DNA from: Mycobacterium sp. PSTR-4-N
GTDB taxonomy: Bacteria; Actinomycetota; Actinomycetes; Mycobacteriales; Mycobacteriaceae
Assembly: GCF_022348085.1 (NCBI RefSeq)
Contig: NZ_JAKRFN010000030.1
Coordinates: 1 to 61,025 of the forward strand
DNA length: 61,025 bases
Reading direction: 5' to 3'
The position numbers and the translations under genes were made by a program. Below, in pieces: positions 16,088 through 27,101 of the stretch. Numbering within the stretch: the stretch's first letter is position 1; every line of letters starts with the position of its first letter. A model generated the notes under the pieces. That model was given only the letters and a program-made list of their open reading frames with translations. It did no database searches and was not told the origin of the DNA.

Positions 16088-17239
16088 TCAGGGCAGCGCT
16101 TCGAGGAAGGCGCTCAGCGGACCGTTGGACGCGGTGCCCGATGTCGGCCCCGATGTCGCGGTGCTCACCGGAACCGCTGCAGCGGCTTGCGCCGGCGCCG
16201 GCGCAACCACCGCCTGCACCGGTCCGGCGGCCAGCTGAGACCCGGTGAGATGCGGTTGGCCGATCATGGTGTCGTTCGTCTGCGGATCGCTGGGCGTGAT
16301 GCCGACCGCCGCGACGCTGGCGGAGCTGGGCTGCTGGAACTCCTGCGCGGTGGCGATCTGCGTACCGGCCGAGCCCTGCGTACCGGCCGAGCCCTGCGGG
16401 AGCGCCGCAGTCTGCGGGACCGCCCCGCTCTCCGCGGGTCCGACGGGTGTGTCGGCCGTGGCCGCAAGAGGGGTCCCCGTCGTCGCCGCCGGAGTCGACG
16501 CGCCCACCGCGGGCTCCTCCTGCACCGGCTCCTGCTCTGGATCCTGCACTGTGGGAGCCGCGAACGACTGGGCCGACTCGACCGGCGTGAACGTCTCCGG
16601 GGCGGCTTCGGGGGCCGGCGCGACGGTCGGCGGCGGGGCCGGTACGGCCGCGGGAACGGGTGCCGGCGCAGCAGGCGGTACCGCGGCGGGTGCCGGCGTG
16701 GCAGCGGAGGCTTCCACGACCGGGGTATCGGTGGTGAATCCGCCGGTCAGGGCGTAGATTCCGACGCCGGCGACGGCCACCACGCCGGCGGCGGCACCCG
16801 CGACGGGCAGCGGCACCCGCGACACCAGCCGCGACAGCACGCTGCGATAGTCGCCGCGATCGCCGCCGTGCAGATCGGCGCGCGCCGCGCCGTAGGCGAG
16901 CACCAGGTGAGGGGCGATGTGGCGGGCGGTGCGGTTGCGTCCTTCGCGGGCCGCCTCCTGCGTCACCGTCTCCACCGTGTCGAATCCGAACAGGCGCAGC
17001 TTGGTGCGCAGCCGGATGCCATGGGTCCGTGCGTCGTCACTCCACGTCAGGCGCACCCCGTCGATATCGCGCTGACTTTGCAGGGCGAACGCCTGAACGC
17101 TGCGCGCCGTGGCGCGGGCAATCTCGTTCGCCGAATCGATCGGCACCACCTCGTCGGCCAGGATGGTGCCGTCCTTGACATCGACCAATGCCCACACCGC
17201 ACTCTTGGCGGTCAGCGAAAGACCCATAACCACGCGCAT
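16088..17239 (-). CDS. Mycobacterial membrane protein with Pro/Ala-rich extracytoplasmic tail (DUF7159-like)
   Basis: 383 residues from the ATG at 17239 (MRVVMGLSLTAKSAVWALVD). The preceding 34 in-frame codons lack coding character. The N-terminal 130 residues begin like an actin/Hsp70-fold strand and match a conserved mycobacterial family I recall as DUF7159. One transmembrane helix follows (VPLPVAGAAAGVVAVAGVG), then a low-complexity Pro/Ala/Thr/Glu tail of about 230 residues. That tail includes the duplicated GSAGTQ encoded by an 18-base tandem repeat. It is probably anchored with the tail outside. No function is known. Confidence 0.8.
   Translation of the reverse strand: MRVVMGLSLTAKSAVWALVDVKDGTILADEVVPIDSANEIARATARSVQAFALQSQRDIDGVRLTWSDDARTHGIRLRTKLRLFGFDTVETVTQEAAREGRNRTARHIAPHLVLAYGAARADLHGGDRGDYRSVLSRLVSRVPLPVAGAAAGVVAVAGVGIYALTGGFTTDTPVVEASAATPAPAAVPPAAPAPVPAAVPAPPPTVAPAPEAAPETFTPVESAQSFAAPTVQDPEQEPVQEEPAVGASTPAATTGTPLAATADTPVGPAESGAVPQTAALPQGSAGTQGSAGTQIATAQEFQQPSSASVAAVGITPSDPQTNDTMIGQPHLTGSQLAAGPVQAVVAPAPAQAAAAVPVSTATSGPTSGTASNGPLSAFLEALP
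16361..16396. repeat. Two-copy 18-base tandem repeat inside the Pro/Ala-rich gene
   Basis: The unit CGTACCGGCCGAGCCCTG occurs twice head to tail (16361-16378 and 16379-16396). It encodes two copies of Gly-Ser-Ala-Gly-Thr-Gln on the minus strand. As a multiple of three it can expand or contract without a frameshift, so copy number may vary between strains. Confidence 0.9.
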
Positions 17240-17383
17240 AGCTACCCCTGACGACGGCCGGTGATGGCCCTTTATCGGCGTATCCATGTCGGATGTTACG
17301 CACACCACACCGAGTTGTCGCCGAACGTGGCGAAACCGCAATTGACCGCAGCGGCGAATTCCAGCGTTTAGCTGGACGGTGGC

Positions 17384-19621
<2,238 letters not shown>

Positions 19622-19751
19622 GTAGTGGCCTCCCGGCGTTGAAGTGCGGTCAGAGATGTGTCATTTTCGGGGCGGTTCAACCCTACCGAACCGGGGTGCT
19701 CCCCGGTCCGGTCACATCCTCGGTTGACGATCCAGCCGCAGCGGGCATGGA
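19622..19751. promoter_or_regulatory. Divergent icd2-cupin spacer with perfect hairpin
   Basis: The spacer contains a perfect inverted repeat ACCGGGG-TGCT-CCCCGGT (19690-19707) between the two divergent starts. On the minus strand TTGAAC, just inside the hairpin, is a possible -35 for icd2, without a good -10. The hairpin could be an operator or a 5' untranslated structure. Confidence 0.3.
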
Positions 19752-20090
19752 ATGGCAGCCATGCAAAAGGTGTCGATCGACGCGCTGGCCCGCCAACAAC
19801 TCGAGCGGGCGGCATCGACCGGCCGCAACGCCGCCGACACGGTGGTGGGCGGTCACGAGCGGATCCTGCGCCAGACCGTGGTCGGGATGACGGCAGGTTC
19901 GGAGATGAGCGAACACGCCAATCCCGGCGAGGCCACCATCTTCGTGCTCAGGGGATCCGTGCGGCTGCTCGCCGGCGACGATCACTGGGACGGCCGCACC
20001 GGGGATCTGTTGCTGATCCCCGATGCACACCATTCCCTGCGCGCGCTCGAGGATGCGGCGATCCTGCTGACGGTGGCCAAGCGACCCTGA
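19752..20090 (+). CDS. Small cupin-domain protein
   Basis: A 112-residue single-domain protein with cupin pattern: EHANPGEATIFVLRGSVRL forms motif 1 and GDLLLIPDAHHSL motif 2. Several usual metal-binding His/Glu positions are present, so metal binding is possible. The ATG at 19752 or the one at 19761 (MQKVSIDALA) could be used. It is divergent from icd2 and converges on the amino-acid permease gene with a 3-base gap. Similar small cupins often sense or stabilise small molecules. The function here is unknown. Confidence 0.82.
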   Translation: MAAMQKVSIDALARQQLERAASTGRNAADTVVGGHERILRQTVVGMTAGSEMSEHANPGEATIFVLRGSVRLLAGDDHWDGRTGDLLLIPDAHHSLRALEDAAILLTVAKRP

Positions 20091-20093
20091 CGC

Positions 20094-21494
20094 TCAGCGG
20101 CTGTCGGCCGGTTGCCCGGCGGCCGCGCCGTGGCGCCGGTGCACCAACACCCCGAGCCCGACGATGACGACGGCCGAGATCACCGAGAGTGCGATCGCCT
20201 GCTGCTGTTTGGGATCGAACGCCATCAACACCAGCACCGCGACGATCAGCCCGATCACCACCACGGTCAGGTACGGGAACAGCCACATCCTCACCGGCGG
20301 GCGTTCGCCCGCGGCCCGCATCTTGCGGCCGAGGACGAACTGGCTGATCGCGATGACGAGATAGACGAACAGCGCCACCGCGCCGCTGGTGGCCAGCAGG
20401 TAGCCGAAGATCTTCTCCGGCAGCAGGTAGTTGCCGATGACGGCGAGGAAGCCCACCGCGGTCGAGGCCAGTACCGCCACCCAGGGCGCCCCGTTGCCCG
20501 CGATCTTGCGGACCGCTTGCGGAGCGTCCCGACGCTCGCTGAGCGAGAACAACATTCGCGAGGCCGTGTAGAGCGCGGAGTTCAGGCACGACGCCACCGC
20601 GGTCAGGATGACGATGTCCATGATGAGCTTGGAGCCGGGAATGCCGATCGCCTCCAGCGTCGACTGGTAGGACCCGTCGGGCAGATCGTTGTACGGCATC
20701 AACGAGACGATGATGAAGATCGACCCGATGTAGAACAGCGAGATGCGCCAGATGACGGTGCGGACGGCCTTGGAGATGCCGTGCTGAGGGTCAGGTGATT
20801 CGGCGGCCGCGATGGTGACGATCTCGGTACCCATGAACGAGAACATCGTGATCAGCATGCCGGCGATGACGGCGCCGAAACCGTTGGGCAGGAATCCGTC
20901 CGGTTGCCAGAGATTCTCGATGCCGCTGACCTGCGAGTCGGGGATGAGGCCGAAGATCGCGGCCACACCGACGCCGATGAACGCGATGATGGCGACGACC
21001 TTGATCAAGGCGAACCAGAACTCGAACTCGCCGTAGTTGCCGACGCTCGCGAGGTTGGTGATGGTCAGGAGGAGCGTGACCGCCAGCGCCCAGATCCACT
21101 GTGCGCCACCGATCAGATCACTCAGGATGTTCGCCGCGGCGGTGGCCTCCACCGGGATCACCAGCACCCAGAACCACCAGTACAGCCAGCCGATGGAGAA
21201 GCCGGCCCAGCCACCCAGGGCGCGGTCGGCATAGACCGAGAACGATCCCGTGTCGGGGTTGGCCGTGGCCATCTCCCCCAGCATGCGCATGACCAGCACC
21301 ACCAGGGTGCCGGCCATGATGTAGGAGAGGATGACGGCCGGGCCCGCCTCCGCGATGGCGTTCTTCGACCCGACGAACAGACCCGCACCGATGATCCCGG
21401 CGATGGAGATCATCGTGATGTGCCGAGATTTCAGACTGGTACCGAGCTTTCGCTGGGTGCCGGTCTGCGTAGACTCCGTACTGACTTCGCTCAT
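20094..21494 (-). CDS. Amino acid permease, GABA permease-like (APC superfamily)
   Basis: A 466-residue transporter with about twelve hydrophobic helices. The first carries the APC signature MISIAGIIGAGLFVGS, and AGPAVILSYIMAGTLVVLVMRMLGEMA follows in helices 2-3. The segments FMGTEIVTIAAAESPDP and LNSALYTASRMLFSLSER are typical of the GabP/aromatic permease group. It imports an amino acid or GABA with protons across the inner membrane. The start at 21494 (MSEVSTESTQTGTQRKLG) is chosen because the extension to 21593 is not conserved in character. Confidence 0.92.
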   Translation of the reverse strand: MSEVSTESTQTGTQRKLGTSLKSRHITMISIAGIIGAGLFVGSKNAIAEAGPAVILSYIMAGTLVVLVMRMLGEMATANPDTGSFSVYADRALGGWAGFSIGWLYWWFWVLVIPVEATAAANILSDLIGGAQWIWALAVTLLLTITNLASVGNYGEFEFWFALIKVVAIIAFIGVGVAAIFGLIPDSQVSGIENLWQPDGFLPNGFGAVIAGMLITMFSFMGTEIVTIAAAESPDPQHGISKAVRTVIWRISLFYIGSIFIIVSLMPYNDLPDGSYQSTLEAIGIPGSKLIMDIVILTAVASCLNSALYTASRMLFSLSERRDAPQAVRKIAGNGAPWVAVLASTAVGFLAVIGNYLLPEKIFGYLLATSGAVALFVYLVIAISQFVLGRKMRAAGERPPVRMWLFPYLTVVVIGLIVAVLVLMAFDPKQQQAIALSVISAVVIVGLGVLVHRRHGAAAGQPADSR

Positions 21495-21619
21495 CGAGGA
21501 TGCCTTCCGTCCGGGCCACGCGTGCCCCCCGCACCAAACAGGATGACAGTGTCCCCAGCGCGGAACTTTTTCAAACGCGCCGTAGGCCAACATTGCCCGC
21601 GCCGGCGGTGCGCGGCGTT

Positions 21620-22282
21620 ATGGTGCACCTCGTGCGCGCGAATTTGTTAGCCAACGGCCGTGGCCGGTGGCTGGCGATCGCGGTGTCGCTGGTGGTGTCG
21701 GCCGGCATGTTCTATGCCCAGGACACGGAGAAGTCGGTGGCCCCGGCCGCCGTGCCGCCCGCCGCCGCTCCGGGTGGGCCGTCCGCGTCGCCCGCCGCTC
21801 CTCCACCCGACAAAGCCGAACTGCTGGCCGCCAGCGCGCCCATCGACGCGCGGGTGTTCGACCTGTCGCTGCCGCGCGGCGTCGCGCCGGAGGGCGGCCT
21901 GCAGGTCAAGACGATCTGGGCGGCCCGCGCGATCAGCGCGATGTTCCCCGAGATCACCACGATCGGTGGTTATCGCCAAGACCCGCTGAAGTGGCATCCC
22001 AACGGGCTGGCGATCGACGTGATGATCCCGAACTACCACTCCGACGAGGGCATCGCCCTGGGCAATCAGATCGCCGGCTACGCCTTGGCCAACGCCAAGC
22101 GCTGGGGCGTGCTGCACGTGATCTGGCGCCAGGGCCTCTACCCCGGCATCGGAGCGCCGAGCTGGACGGCCGACTACGGCAACGAGACGGCCAACCACTT
22201 CGACCACGTGCACATCGCCACCGACGGTGGCGGCTACCCCACCGGCAAAGAGTCCTACTTCATCAACTCGATGCAGCGCTAG
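21620..22282 (+). CDS. Secreted protein with M15-peptidase-like zinc motifs
   Basis: 220 residues. An N-terminal membrane anchor or signal (WLAIAVSLVVSAGMFYAQD) is followed by a Pro/Ala linker and a conserved mycobacterial domain of about 150 residues. The motifs HPNGLAID (His with Asp six residues on) and HFDHVHIA near the C-terminus resemble the zinc ligands of D-Ala-D-Ala carboxypeptidase/M15 folds. A cell-wall hydrolase or binding role outside the membrane is therefore plausible but unproven. I recall similar domains as ARB_07466-like. A GTG at 21632 is an alternative start. Its stop is shared palindromically (CTAG) with the convergent phosphodiesterase. Confidence 0.8.
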   Translation: MVHLVRANLLANGRGRWLAIAVSLVVSAGMFYAQDTEKSVAPAAVPPAAAPGGPSASPAAPPPDKAELLAASAPIDARVFDLSLPRGVAPEGGLQVKTIWAARAISAMFPEITTIGGYRQDPLKWHPNGLAIDVMIPNYHSDEGIALGNQIAGYALANAKRWGVLHVIWRQGLYPGIGAPSWTADYGNETANHFDHVHIATDGGGYPTGKESYFINSMQR

Positions 22283-24102
22283 ACCGCGATACCCGGTGCC
22301 CCGCACCGCAGGAAGCCGGCGGACGCGGGGTCGTCACCGCACACCGCGAACAGGTCCACCAGCGTGGTGGTCTCGTCGGGCTGAGGTTCGATCGCCGGTG
22401 GTGCCGGGGGCCACAGCGGGAAGATGCTGGCGCCCTCGACGCCGGTGAGCTTGGCGACGATCTGCGCCGCCAGATTGGTCGCGACGTAGACCAGGTCGCC
22501 GCCCAGCTGCACCGGGATGATCGCGACCTTGGCCACCAGGCTGACCAGCGGGATGCCGAGATCGACGAGATCCTGCAGGCCTGAGGTGAGCTGGTTGGTC
22601 GCACCGAACACGAAGTACGGCACCGAGGTCACGATGGTGCGCAGCGCGAGCCTGGCCTCGGTCGCGTCGTCGGGATAGCCGTACTTGGCGATGATCTCGA
22701 GGAGGTCGGCCCGCAGGGCGCCGTCGTCGTTCACCGGGTCGACGTTGCTGTCGTCCTGGTCGGTCAGGGACGTCCCGTCCGAGTCCCCCGACGGCGTACC
22801 CCCGAACAGGGTGAGCACCGTGGGGGTGACGTCGACGATCGAGTAGGTCAGGTTGATCGCGCCGGAGTCGAAGCCGGCCCCGTTCGCGATGACGAAAGTC
22901 GATGTCTCGGGCGGGGATTGGAAGCCGTGGCCGATGCCCTTCTGGGGTTGGTGGCCGTGGTCGGTGACCACGATGATCGTCCATTCCTGGCCGCTGGCCT
23001 CGATGGCGGCGAGGATCTCCCCGATGTTGCGGTCGACGTTGGTGATGGCCTCGGCGTACTCCGGTGAGTCGCCGCCGTGCATGTGCCCGTTCTCGTCGAC
23101 CCCGACGAAGTAGCTGAAGACGAAGTTGCCGACGTTGGGGTCGGCGCCCAGGATCGCGGCCTCGGTGGCGTCGCCGACCCGGTCGTCGGTCTTCGACCAG
23201 TCGGTGTCGCCGGCGACCTGGGTGAAATAGATGTTGTTGTCGACTGTGGCCGCACCACCGGTTCCGGCGATGCCGGCGATCACGTCCCAGTCGGAGATCG
23301 CGGTGGTTTCGATGCTGCTGTTGAACTGTTCGAGCTGGGTGAACAGCGTGGGCCACGTCGAGTAGGTCCACGGGGTGAAGACGTTGTTGATCACGCCGGT
23401 CTTCTCGCCCCACGCCCCGGTCAGGATCGACGACCACGACGGGTTGGAGATCGTGGTGTGCCCGACGATCGTCGAGGCCGCCGTCGTGCCGCCCTGCATG
23501 AGGCTGAACAGGTTGGTGTTCTGCTGGTTGGCCAGGACCTTGCTGAGGTTGGTGCCGTCGATGCCGATCACCAGCACGTTCGGGGTGTCGTCGGCCGCCA
23601 GGGCGCTGACCTGCGACGCGACGGTGCTCCGCTGCGTCGTCGTCCGCTCGTCGCGTTTCGCGGCGGCTGCCGTCAGCAACGTGGTGAGGGCGAGCGGCGC
23701 CGCGGGAGGCGGGCCCTCGGGGGCGTCGGCGCGTGAGGCGGCTTTTGCGCCTGGGGTGATCCTCACCGACGTCACGGCGCCGTCCGTGTCGTCTGCTCTG
23801 CGATCGGCGGCCCGGGCACGGCGAGCCTCCTGACGCTCGGCGCGCCGCGTCGCTGCCGCCTCGCGGGCCTCCTGACGGCGCTGCGCGGCAGCGGCCCGGC
23901 GCTCGGCTGCCCGGGATGCCCCGGTCGCGCTCTGCGACGACTCCGACGATGACACGGACGCAGACGCGGACGTGTCACCGCCGGTGTCGTCGGCGTATGC
24001 CACGCCGGGAGCAGCCGTGGCCACCGCCCAGCCGACGCCCAGCGTCACGGCCAGCGCTCCGACGCGTCCGATGGTGGCTGCCTGAACCTTTGCCTGACCC
24101 AT
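22279..24102 (-). CDS. Secreted alkaline-phosphatase-superfamily phosphodiesterase
   Basis: 607 residues. The signal segment (IGRVGALAVTLGVGWAVATA) is followed by a Ser-rich stretch and a highly basic Arg/Ala segment at about 65-105. The catalytic domain of the type I phosphodiesterase/nucleotide pyrophosphatase family begins at about 170. Metal and catalytic residues are visible as Asp in VIGIDGTNL, nucleophile Thr in GHTTISNPSWSS, Asp/His in VGVDENGHMHGG, VTDHGH and GIGHGF. It probably hydrolyses a phosphodiester or nucleotide outside the membrane. The leader is shared with the 707-residue protein at 36.1 kb. The stop overlaps its convergent neighbour by 4 bases. Confidence 0.9.
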   Translation of the reverse strand: MGQAKVQAATIGRVGALAVTLGVGWAVATAAPGVAYADDTGGDTSASASVSSSESSQSATGASRAAERRAAAAQRRQEAREAAATRRAERQEARRARAADRRADDTDGAVTSVRITPGAKAASRADAPEGPPPAAPLALTTLLTAAAAKRDERTTTQRSTVASQVSALAADDTPNVLVIGIDGTNLSKVLANQQNTNLFSLMQGGTTAASTIVGHTTISNPSWSSILTGAWGEKTGVINNVFTPWTYSTWPTLFTQLEQFNSSIETTAISDWDVIAGIAGTGGAATVDNNIYFTQVAGDTDWSKTDDRVGDATEAAILGADPNVGNFVFSYFVGVDENGHMHGGDSPEYAEAITNVDRNIGEILAAIEASGQEWTIIVVTDHGHQPQKGIGHGFQSPPETSTFVIANGAGFDSGAINLTYSIVDVTPTVLTLFGGTPSGDSDGTSLTDQDDSNVDPVNDDGALRADLLEIIAKYGYPDDATEARLALRTIVTSVPYFVFGATNQLTSGLQDLVDLGIPLVSLVAKVAIIPVQLGGDLVYVATNLAAQIVAKLTGVEGASIFPLWPPAPPAIEPQPDETTTLVDLFAVCGDDPASAGFLRCGAPGIAV

Positions 24103-24217
24103 GAAGTATCCCTTCGCCGACCCCCGTGGCGTGTGTCACGGCAAAATTACGCTCCCGTCAGCGGTTCGCGTCGGCAATTCGCTGAGATCGTCGTCGTGTC
24201 GGCCTAGAGTCGGATCG

Positions 24218-24469
24218 GTGACGAGCCCGCTGCGCCGAGCGTTCCGGCTGGCCGGCATGCGGCCGCTCCCTCTTCCGTCGCTGGGCACGTCGATTCCATT
24301 GCAGGGCAAGCGCATTCTGCTGACCGGCGCATCGTCGGGAATCGGTGAGGTCGCAGCGGAGAAACTGGCGACCCAGGGCGCGACGGTGCTGGCTGTGGCG
24401 CGCCGGGCGGATCTGCGCGCCAAAGCCGCTGCGCCTCAACCTCTTCTGCCGGCCCCGCCGTCACCGTGA
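24218..24469 (+). pseudogene. Truncated short-chain dehydrogenase remnant
   Basis: From a GTG at 24218 the frame encodes VTSPLRRAFRLAGMRPLPLP, then PLQGKRILLTGASSGIGE and TVLAVARRADL. This matches the first 65 or so residues of a mycobacterial SDR family of nearly 300 residues. The similarity ends abruptly near 24415. The frame then runs through a short unrelated tail to a stop at 24469, overlapping the next gene. The NNAG and YxxxK active-site regions are gone, so no active enzyme can be made. A deletion is the simplest explanation. No insertion sequence is visible. Confidence 0.8.
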
Positions 24470-24711
24470 GGCCGGTGCGGCCGCTCGATGATGAAGGTCA
24501 GGCCCCAGCCGCCGTCGTTGCAGTACCAGCACTGGTAGGGGTTGTAGGTGGGGACCGCGCCGGGACCCTGCCCGGTGTTGGCGCCGCGGACGTCGCCCTG
24601 CGAGCAGACGGTGGTGCCGGCGGCGCTGGTGCAGTCGGCCGCGGCCGGCGGCAAGGCGATCAGCCCGGGGCCGATCAACGCCGGCAGGATCGTGACGTAT
24701 GTGAGCCGCAT
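24436..24711 (-). CDS. Small secreted mycobacterial protein
   Basis: 91 residues with a signal peptide (YVTILPALIGPGLIALPPAAA) and a probable cleavage after Ala-Ala-Ala. It is followed by CTSAAGTTVCSQGDVRG and a Tyr/Cys/Trp-containing YQCWYCNDGGWG segment. Four Cys could form two disulfides. The CTSxxGTTVCxQGDVRG pattern occurs in many short exported mycobacterial proteins of unknown function. The last 34 bases overlap the remnant SDR frame, suggesting that the deletion ended here. Confidence 0.75.
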   Translation of the reverse strand: MRLTYVTILPALIGPGLIALPPAAADCTSAAGTTVCSQGDVRGANTGQGPGAVPTYNPYQCWYCNDGGWGLTFIIERPHRPHGDGGAGRRG

Positions 24712-24804
24712 GTCGGCCTCCCGCAGACGGCCGCGAACCCGTCATCGCGGAACCGTACCCGTCGACGATAACTCTTCCGGCCGCGCTCGCCCAAGGGCAG
24801 AAAG

Positions 24805-25752
24805 TCAACGGCGAAGCGTGGCGTGCGGGCTCTCGCCGTACTGTTCGCGGTAGTACACGGCGAAGCGCCCCGAATGCGAGAAACCCCACCGGAGCGCGAT
24901 CTCCGCGACCCGCGTCGTGGACCGGTCGCCGGCTGCCAGCTCGGCGTGCGCATGGGAGAGCCGAACCCGGCGAAGGTATTCCGTGGGCGTGCAGTGGCAG
25001 TGCTTGCGGAACATGTACTGCAGCGCCCGCGGTGTCACGTACACGGCATTGGCGATGTCGACCATCGAGATGTCGCGCTGGGCGTTGCTGTCGATGTACG
25101 CGATCGCTCGGCGCAGCAATGTCGGTGTGCTGTCGTGCCGGTCAGCCGCGGTCGGCTCGAGATGGGCGGTGGTGGGAAATGCGGCCAGAACGCAGGCCGC
25201 CAGGTACTGCCGGGCGTTCGCGACCACCAGTGGGCTCTGGGCGGCGCAGGGATTGGTTGCCACGGAGTGCTTGATGTGCCGCAGGGCCGTGATCACGTGG
25301 GCTCCGGCGATCGGTGACACCGGCGTCGGTGCCGTCAGGCGGACTGGTTCGCTGCCGGTCACTCCCGCCGCCACCGTGTCCAGCACCCGTCTGTCGAGGG
25401 AAATGGCGTCGAAGTGCACGCCGCGGGCCTCCCCGCTGAGGTGTTGGCCTTCGTGCGCGCCGAGCGCGATGATGTCGCCCGCCCGGGACAGGTGGGGTTC
25501 GGGCGCTGACGTCGTGTGCAGGATCATGCCGGAACGGACGAGGCACAGCACGATGTCGTCGAGTGGTCTGCCGTCGAACGTGAAGTTCATGCCGTACTGG
25601 AAGTCGTCGAGCACCATGCTGCCCAGCTCGGTGCGTTCCACGTGGACACGCGGAACGGCGTCGTCGGACGGGGTGAAGCACACCTTGGTGTAATTGGCAC
25701 TCACCAGATGTTCGGCTTCGCCCAGGTCCGCGGTGTCGAGCAGGACGGTCAT
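24805..25752 (-). CDS. AraC-family transcriptional regulator
   Basis: A 315-residue regulator. It has an N-terminal AraC-binding-like domain (residues 1-190) and a C-terminal double helix-turn-helix. ISMVDIANAVYVTPRALQYM is the first HTH, YLRRVRLSHAHAELA the linker and TTRVAEIALRWGFSHSGRFA the second. It resembles the regulator at 38.5 kb in arrangement. It stands divergent from the DUF4239 gene with a 130-base spacer and may control it. The effector is unknown. Confidence 0.93.
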   Translation of the reverse strand: MTVLLDTADLGEAEHLVSANYTKVCFTPSDDAVPRVHVERTELGSMVLDDFQYGMNFTFDGRPLDDIVLCLVRSGMILHTTSAPEPHLSRAGDIIALGAHEGQHLSGEARGVHFDAISLDRRVLDTVAAGVTGSEPVRLTAPTPVSPIAGAHVITALRHIKHSVATNPCAAQSPLVVANARQYLAACVLAAFPTTAHLEPTAADRHDSTPTLLRRAIAYIDSNAQRDISMVDIANAVYVTPRALQYMFRKHCHCTPTEYLRRVRLSHAHAELAAGDRSTTRVAEIALRWGFSHSGRFAVYYREQYGESPHATLRR

Positions 25753-25882
25753 CGCAGGTCCCCAGACAGCCGGAATGGCGTGGGCTTCCTTGTTGAGCCA
25801 CTGACATTGTTCCCACTATCGCCCGTTGTATTCAACCCGGCCGGTTTAGAGTCAGCGGCGATCGAGCTGACGAGGGGGCGAC

Positions 25883-26674
25883 GTGAGTCAATGGTTGGTG
25901 ACCCATGTGCCGTCGTGGTTGTTGTTGATCCTGATCGTGGCCGCGACGGCAGGACTCGCCGTCGTGATCCAGACGTTGGTACGGCGCCGCTTTCCCGGCA
26001 CCCGCGACGAAGAGCACAACGACGTCACCAAGTTCGCGTTCGGTGTCGTCGGTTTCGTGTTCGCGTTCTTCATCGGATTCGTCGTATCGGCCATGTGGGG
26101 GCAGATCAGCCACGCCGATTCGGTGGTGCGGACCGAAGGGGCGGCCGGGGCGCAGCTCGCCCGTGATTCCGGAGTGTTCGACGAGCCGGACCGCGATCGC
26201 ATTCGCCAGAGCCTGATGGCCTACGAGCGGGCTGCGTTGGCGGAGTGGGACGAGTCGAACGCGGGCCGGCTCTATCCCGCGGCCGACGAGGCGCTGAACC
26301 GCCTCTACTCGGTATATGAGAGCGCGACGCCCCGCACCGACGCGCAAAAGACGTTGCTGTCAACGTCTTTCGGCAACCTGAACGACATGAGCAAGGCCAG
26401 GACGGAGCGAGTGCTGCAGGCGCGGACCGATACCGGTCCCCCCTGGTCGCTGTGGGCGGTCATCTTCGTCACCAGCGGCCTGCTCCTGGGGTGCGCGATC
26501 ATCTACGGGGTCGAGAAGCCGGCCAACCACTACGCGATGGTGGCCATCATCGGCACGCTCGTCGGGGCGCAGTTGTTCCTCGTGGTGGAGCTCTCGCATC
26601 CCTATGTGGGGGCGGTGTCCACGGTGTCCGATCCGCTGCAGCAGGTCATCGGAATTCTCGAGCAGGCCCGGTGA
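25883..26674 (+). CDS. DUF4239 (bestrophin-like) membrane protein
   Basis: 263 residues from a GTG start at 25883 (SQWLVTHVPSWLLLILIV). Two N-terminal transmembrane helices are followed by a soluble helical middle with conserved ADSVVRTEG and AADEALNRLYSVYES. Two C-terminal helices follow (WAVIFVTSGLLLGCAIIYG, YAMVAIIGTLVGAQLFLVVE). This is the DUF4239 layout, a family distantly compared with bestrophin channels but of unknown function. The last 29 bases overlap the convergent arsC gene. Confidence 0.85.
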   Translation: MSQWLVTHVPSWLLLILIVAATAGLAVVIQTLVRRRFPGTRDEEHNDVTKFAFGVVGFVFAFFIGFVVSAMWGQISHADSVVRTEGAAGAQLARDSGVFDEPDRDRIRQSLMAYERAALAEWDESNAGRLYPAADEALNRLYSVYESATPRTDAQKTLLSTSFGNLNDMSKARTERVLQARTDTGPPWSLWAVIFVTSGLLLGCAIIYGVEKPANHYAMVAIIGTLVGAQLFLVVELSHPYVGAVSTVSDPLQQVIGILEQAR

Positions 26675-27101
26675 TCCCGGGTCCGCGCTGCACCAGGTCG
26701 TCGGCGAGAGTCTGCACGCGCCGCGCGATGTCGTCGCGGATGAGCCGCATGCGCTCGATCCCGTCGATACCGTGCTCGGAGGGTTCGACGGTGTCCCAGG
26801 TGTGGAATCGAGGACCCGCAACCGGTTCCACGTGGGCTTCGCGGCCCAGGGTCACGACCATGTCGACGTCACCGATCATGCCGGCGTCGAGCGGCTTCGG
26901 CGCTTCACCGCTGATGTCGACGCCCACCTCCGCGAGGGCTTGCGCGGACAGCGCGTTGACACGCTCGCCCGGTCGCGTGCCGGCGGAGTGGACGACGACG
27001 CAGTCGCCGACGAGTTGACGCATGAGTGCGGCCGCCATCTGCGACTTACCGGCGTTCTTCACGCACACGAACAACACCGACGGTGTCCGGGCATCCGTCA
27101 T
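26646..27101 (-). CDS. arsC: Arsenate reductase ArsC, low-molecular-weight phosphatase fold (mycothiol-dependent type)
   Basis: 151 residues. The phosphate loop is CVKNAGKSQMAAALM: the usual CX5R arrangement but with Lys in place of the catalytic Arg. Later segments (HSAGTRPGERVN, PSEHGIDGIERMRLIRDDI) resemble the corynebacterial arsenate-mycothiol transferases, which from memory share this Lys. It reduces arsenate to arsenite with mycothiol and mycoredoxin. The ATG overlaps the acr3 stop as ATGA, so it is the last gene of the arsI-acr3-arsC operon. Its 3' end overlaps the convergent DUF4239 gene. Confidence 0.88.
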   Translation of the reverse strand: MTDARTPSVLFVCVKNAGKSQMAAALMRQLVGDCVVVHSAGTRPGERVNALSAQALAEVGVDISGEAPKPLDAGMIGDVDMVVTLGREAHVEPVAGPRFHTWDTVEPSEHGIDGIERMRLIRDDIARRVQTLADDLVQRGPGITGPAREFR

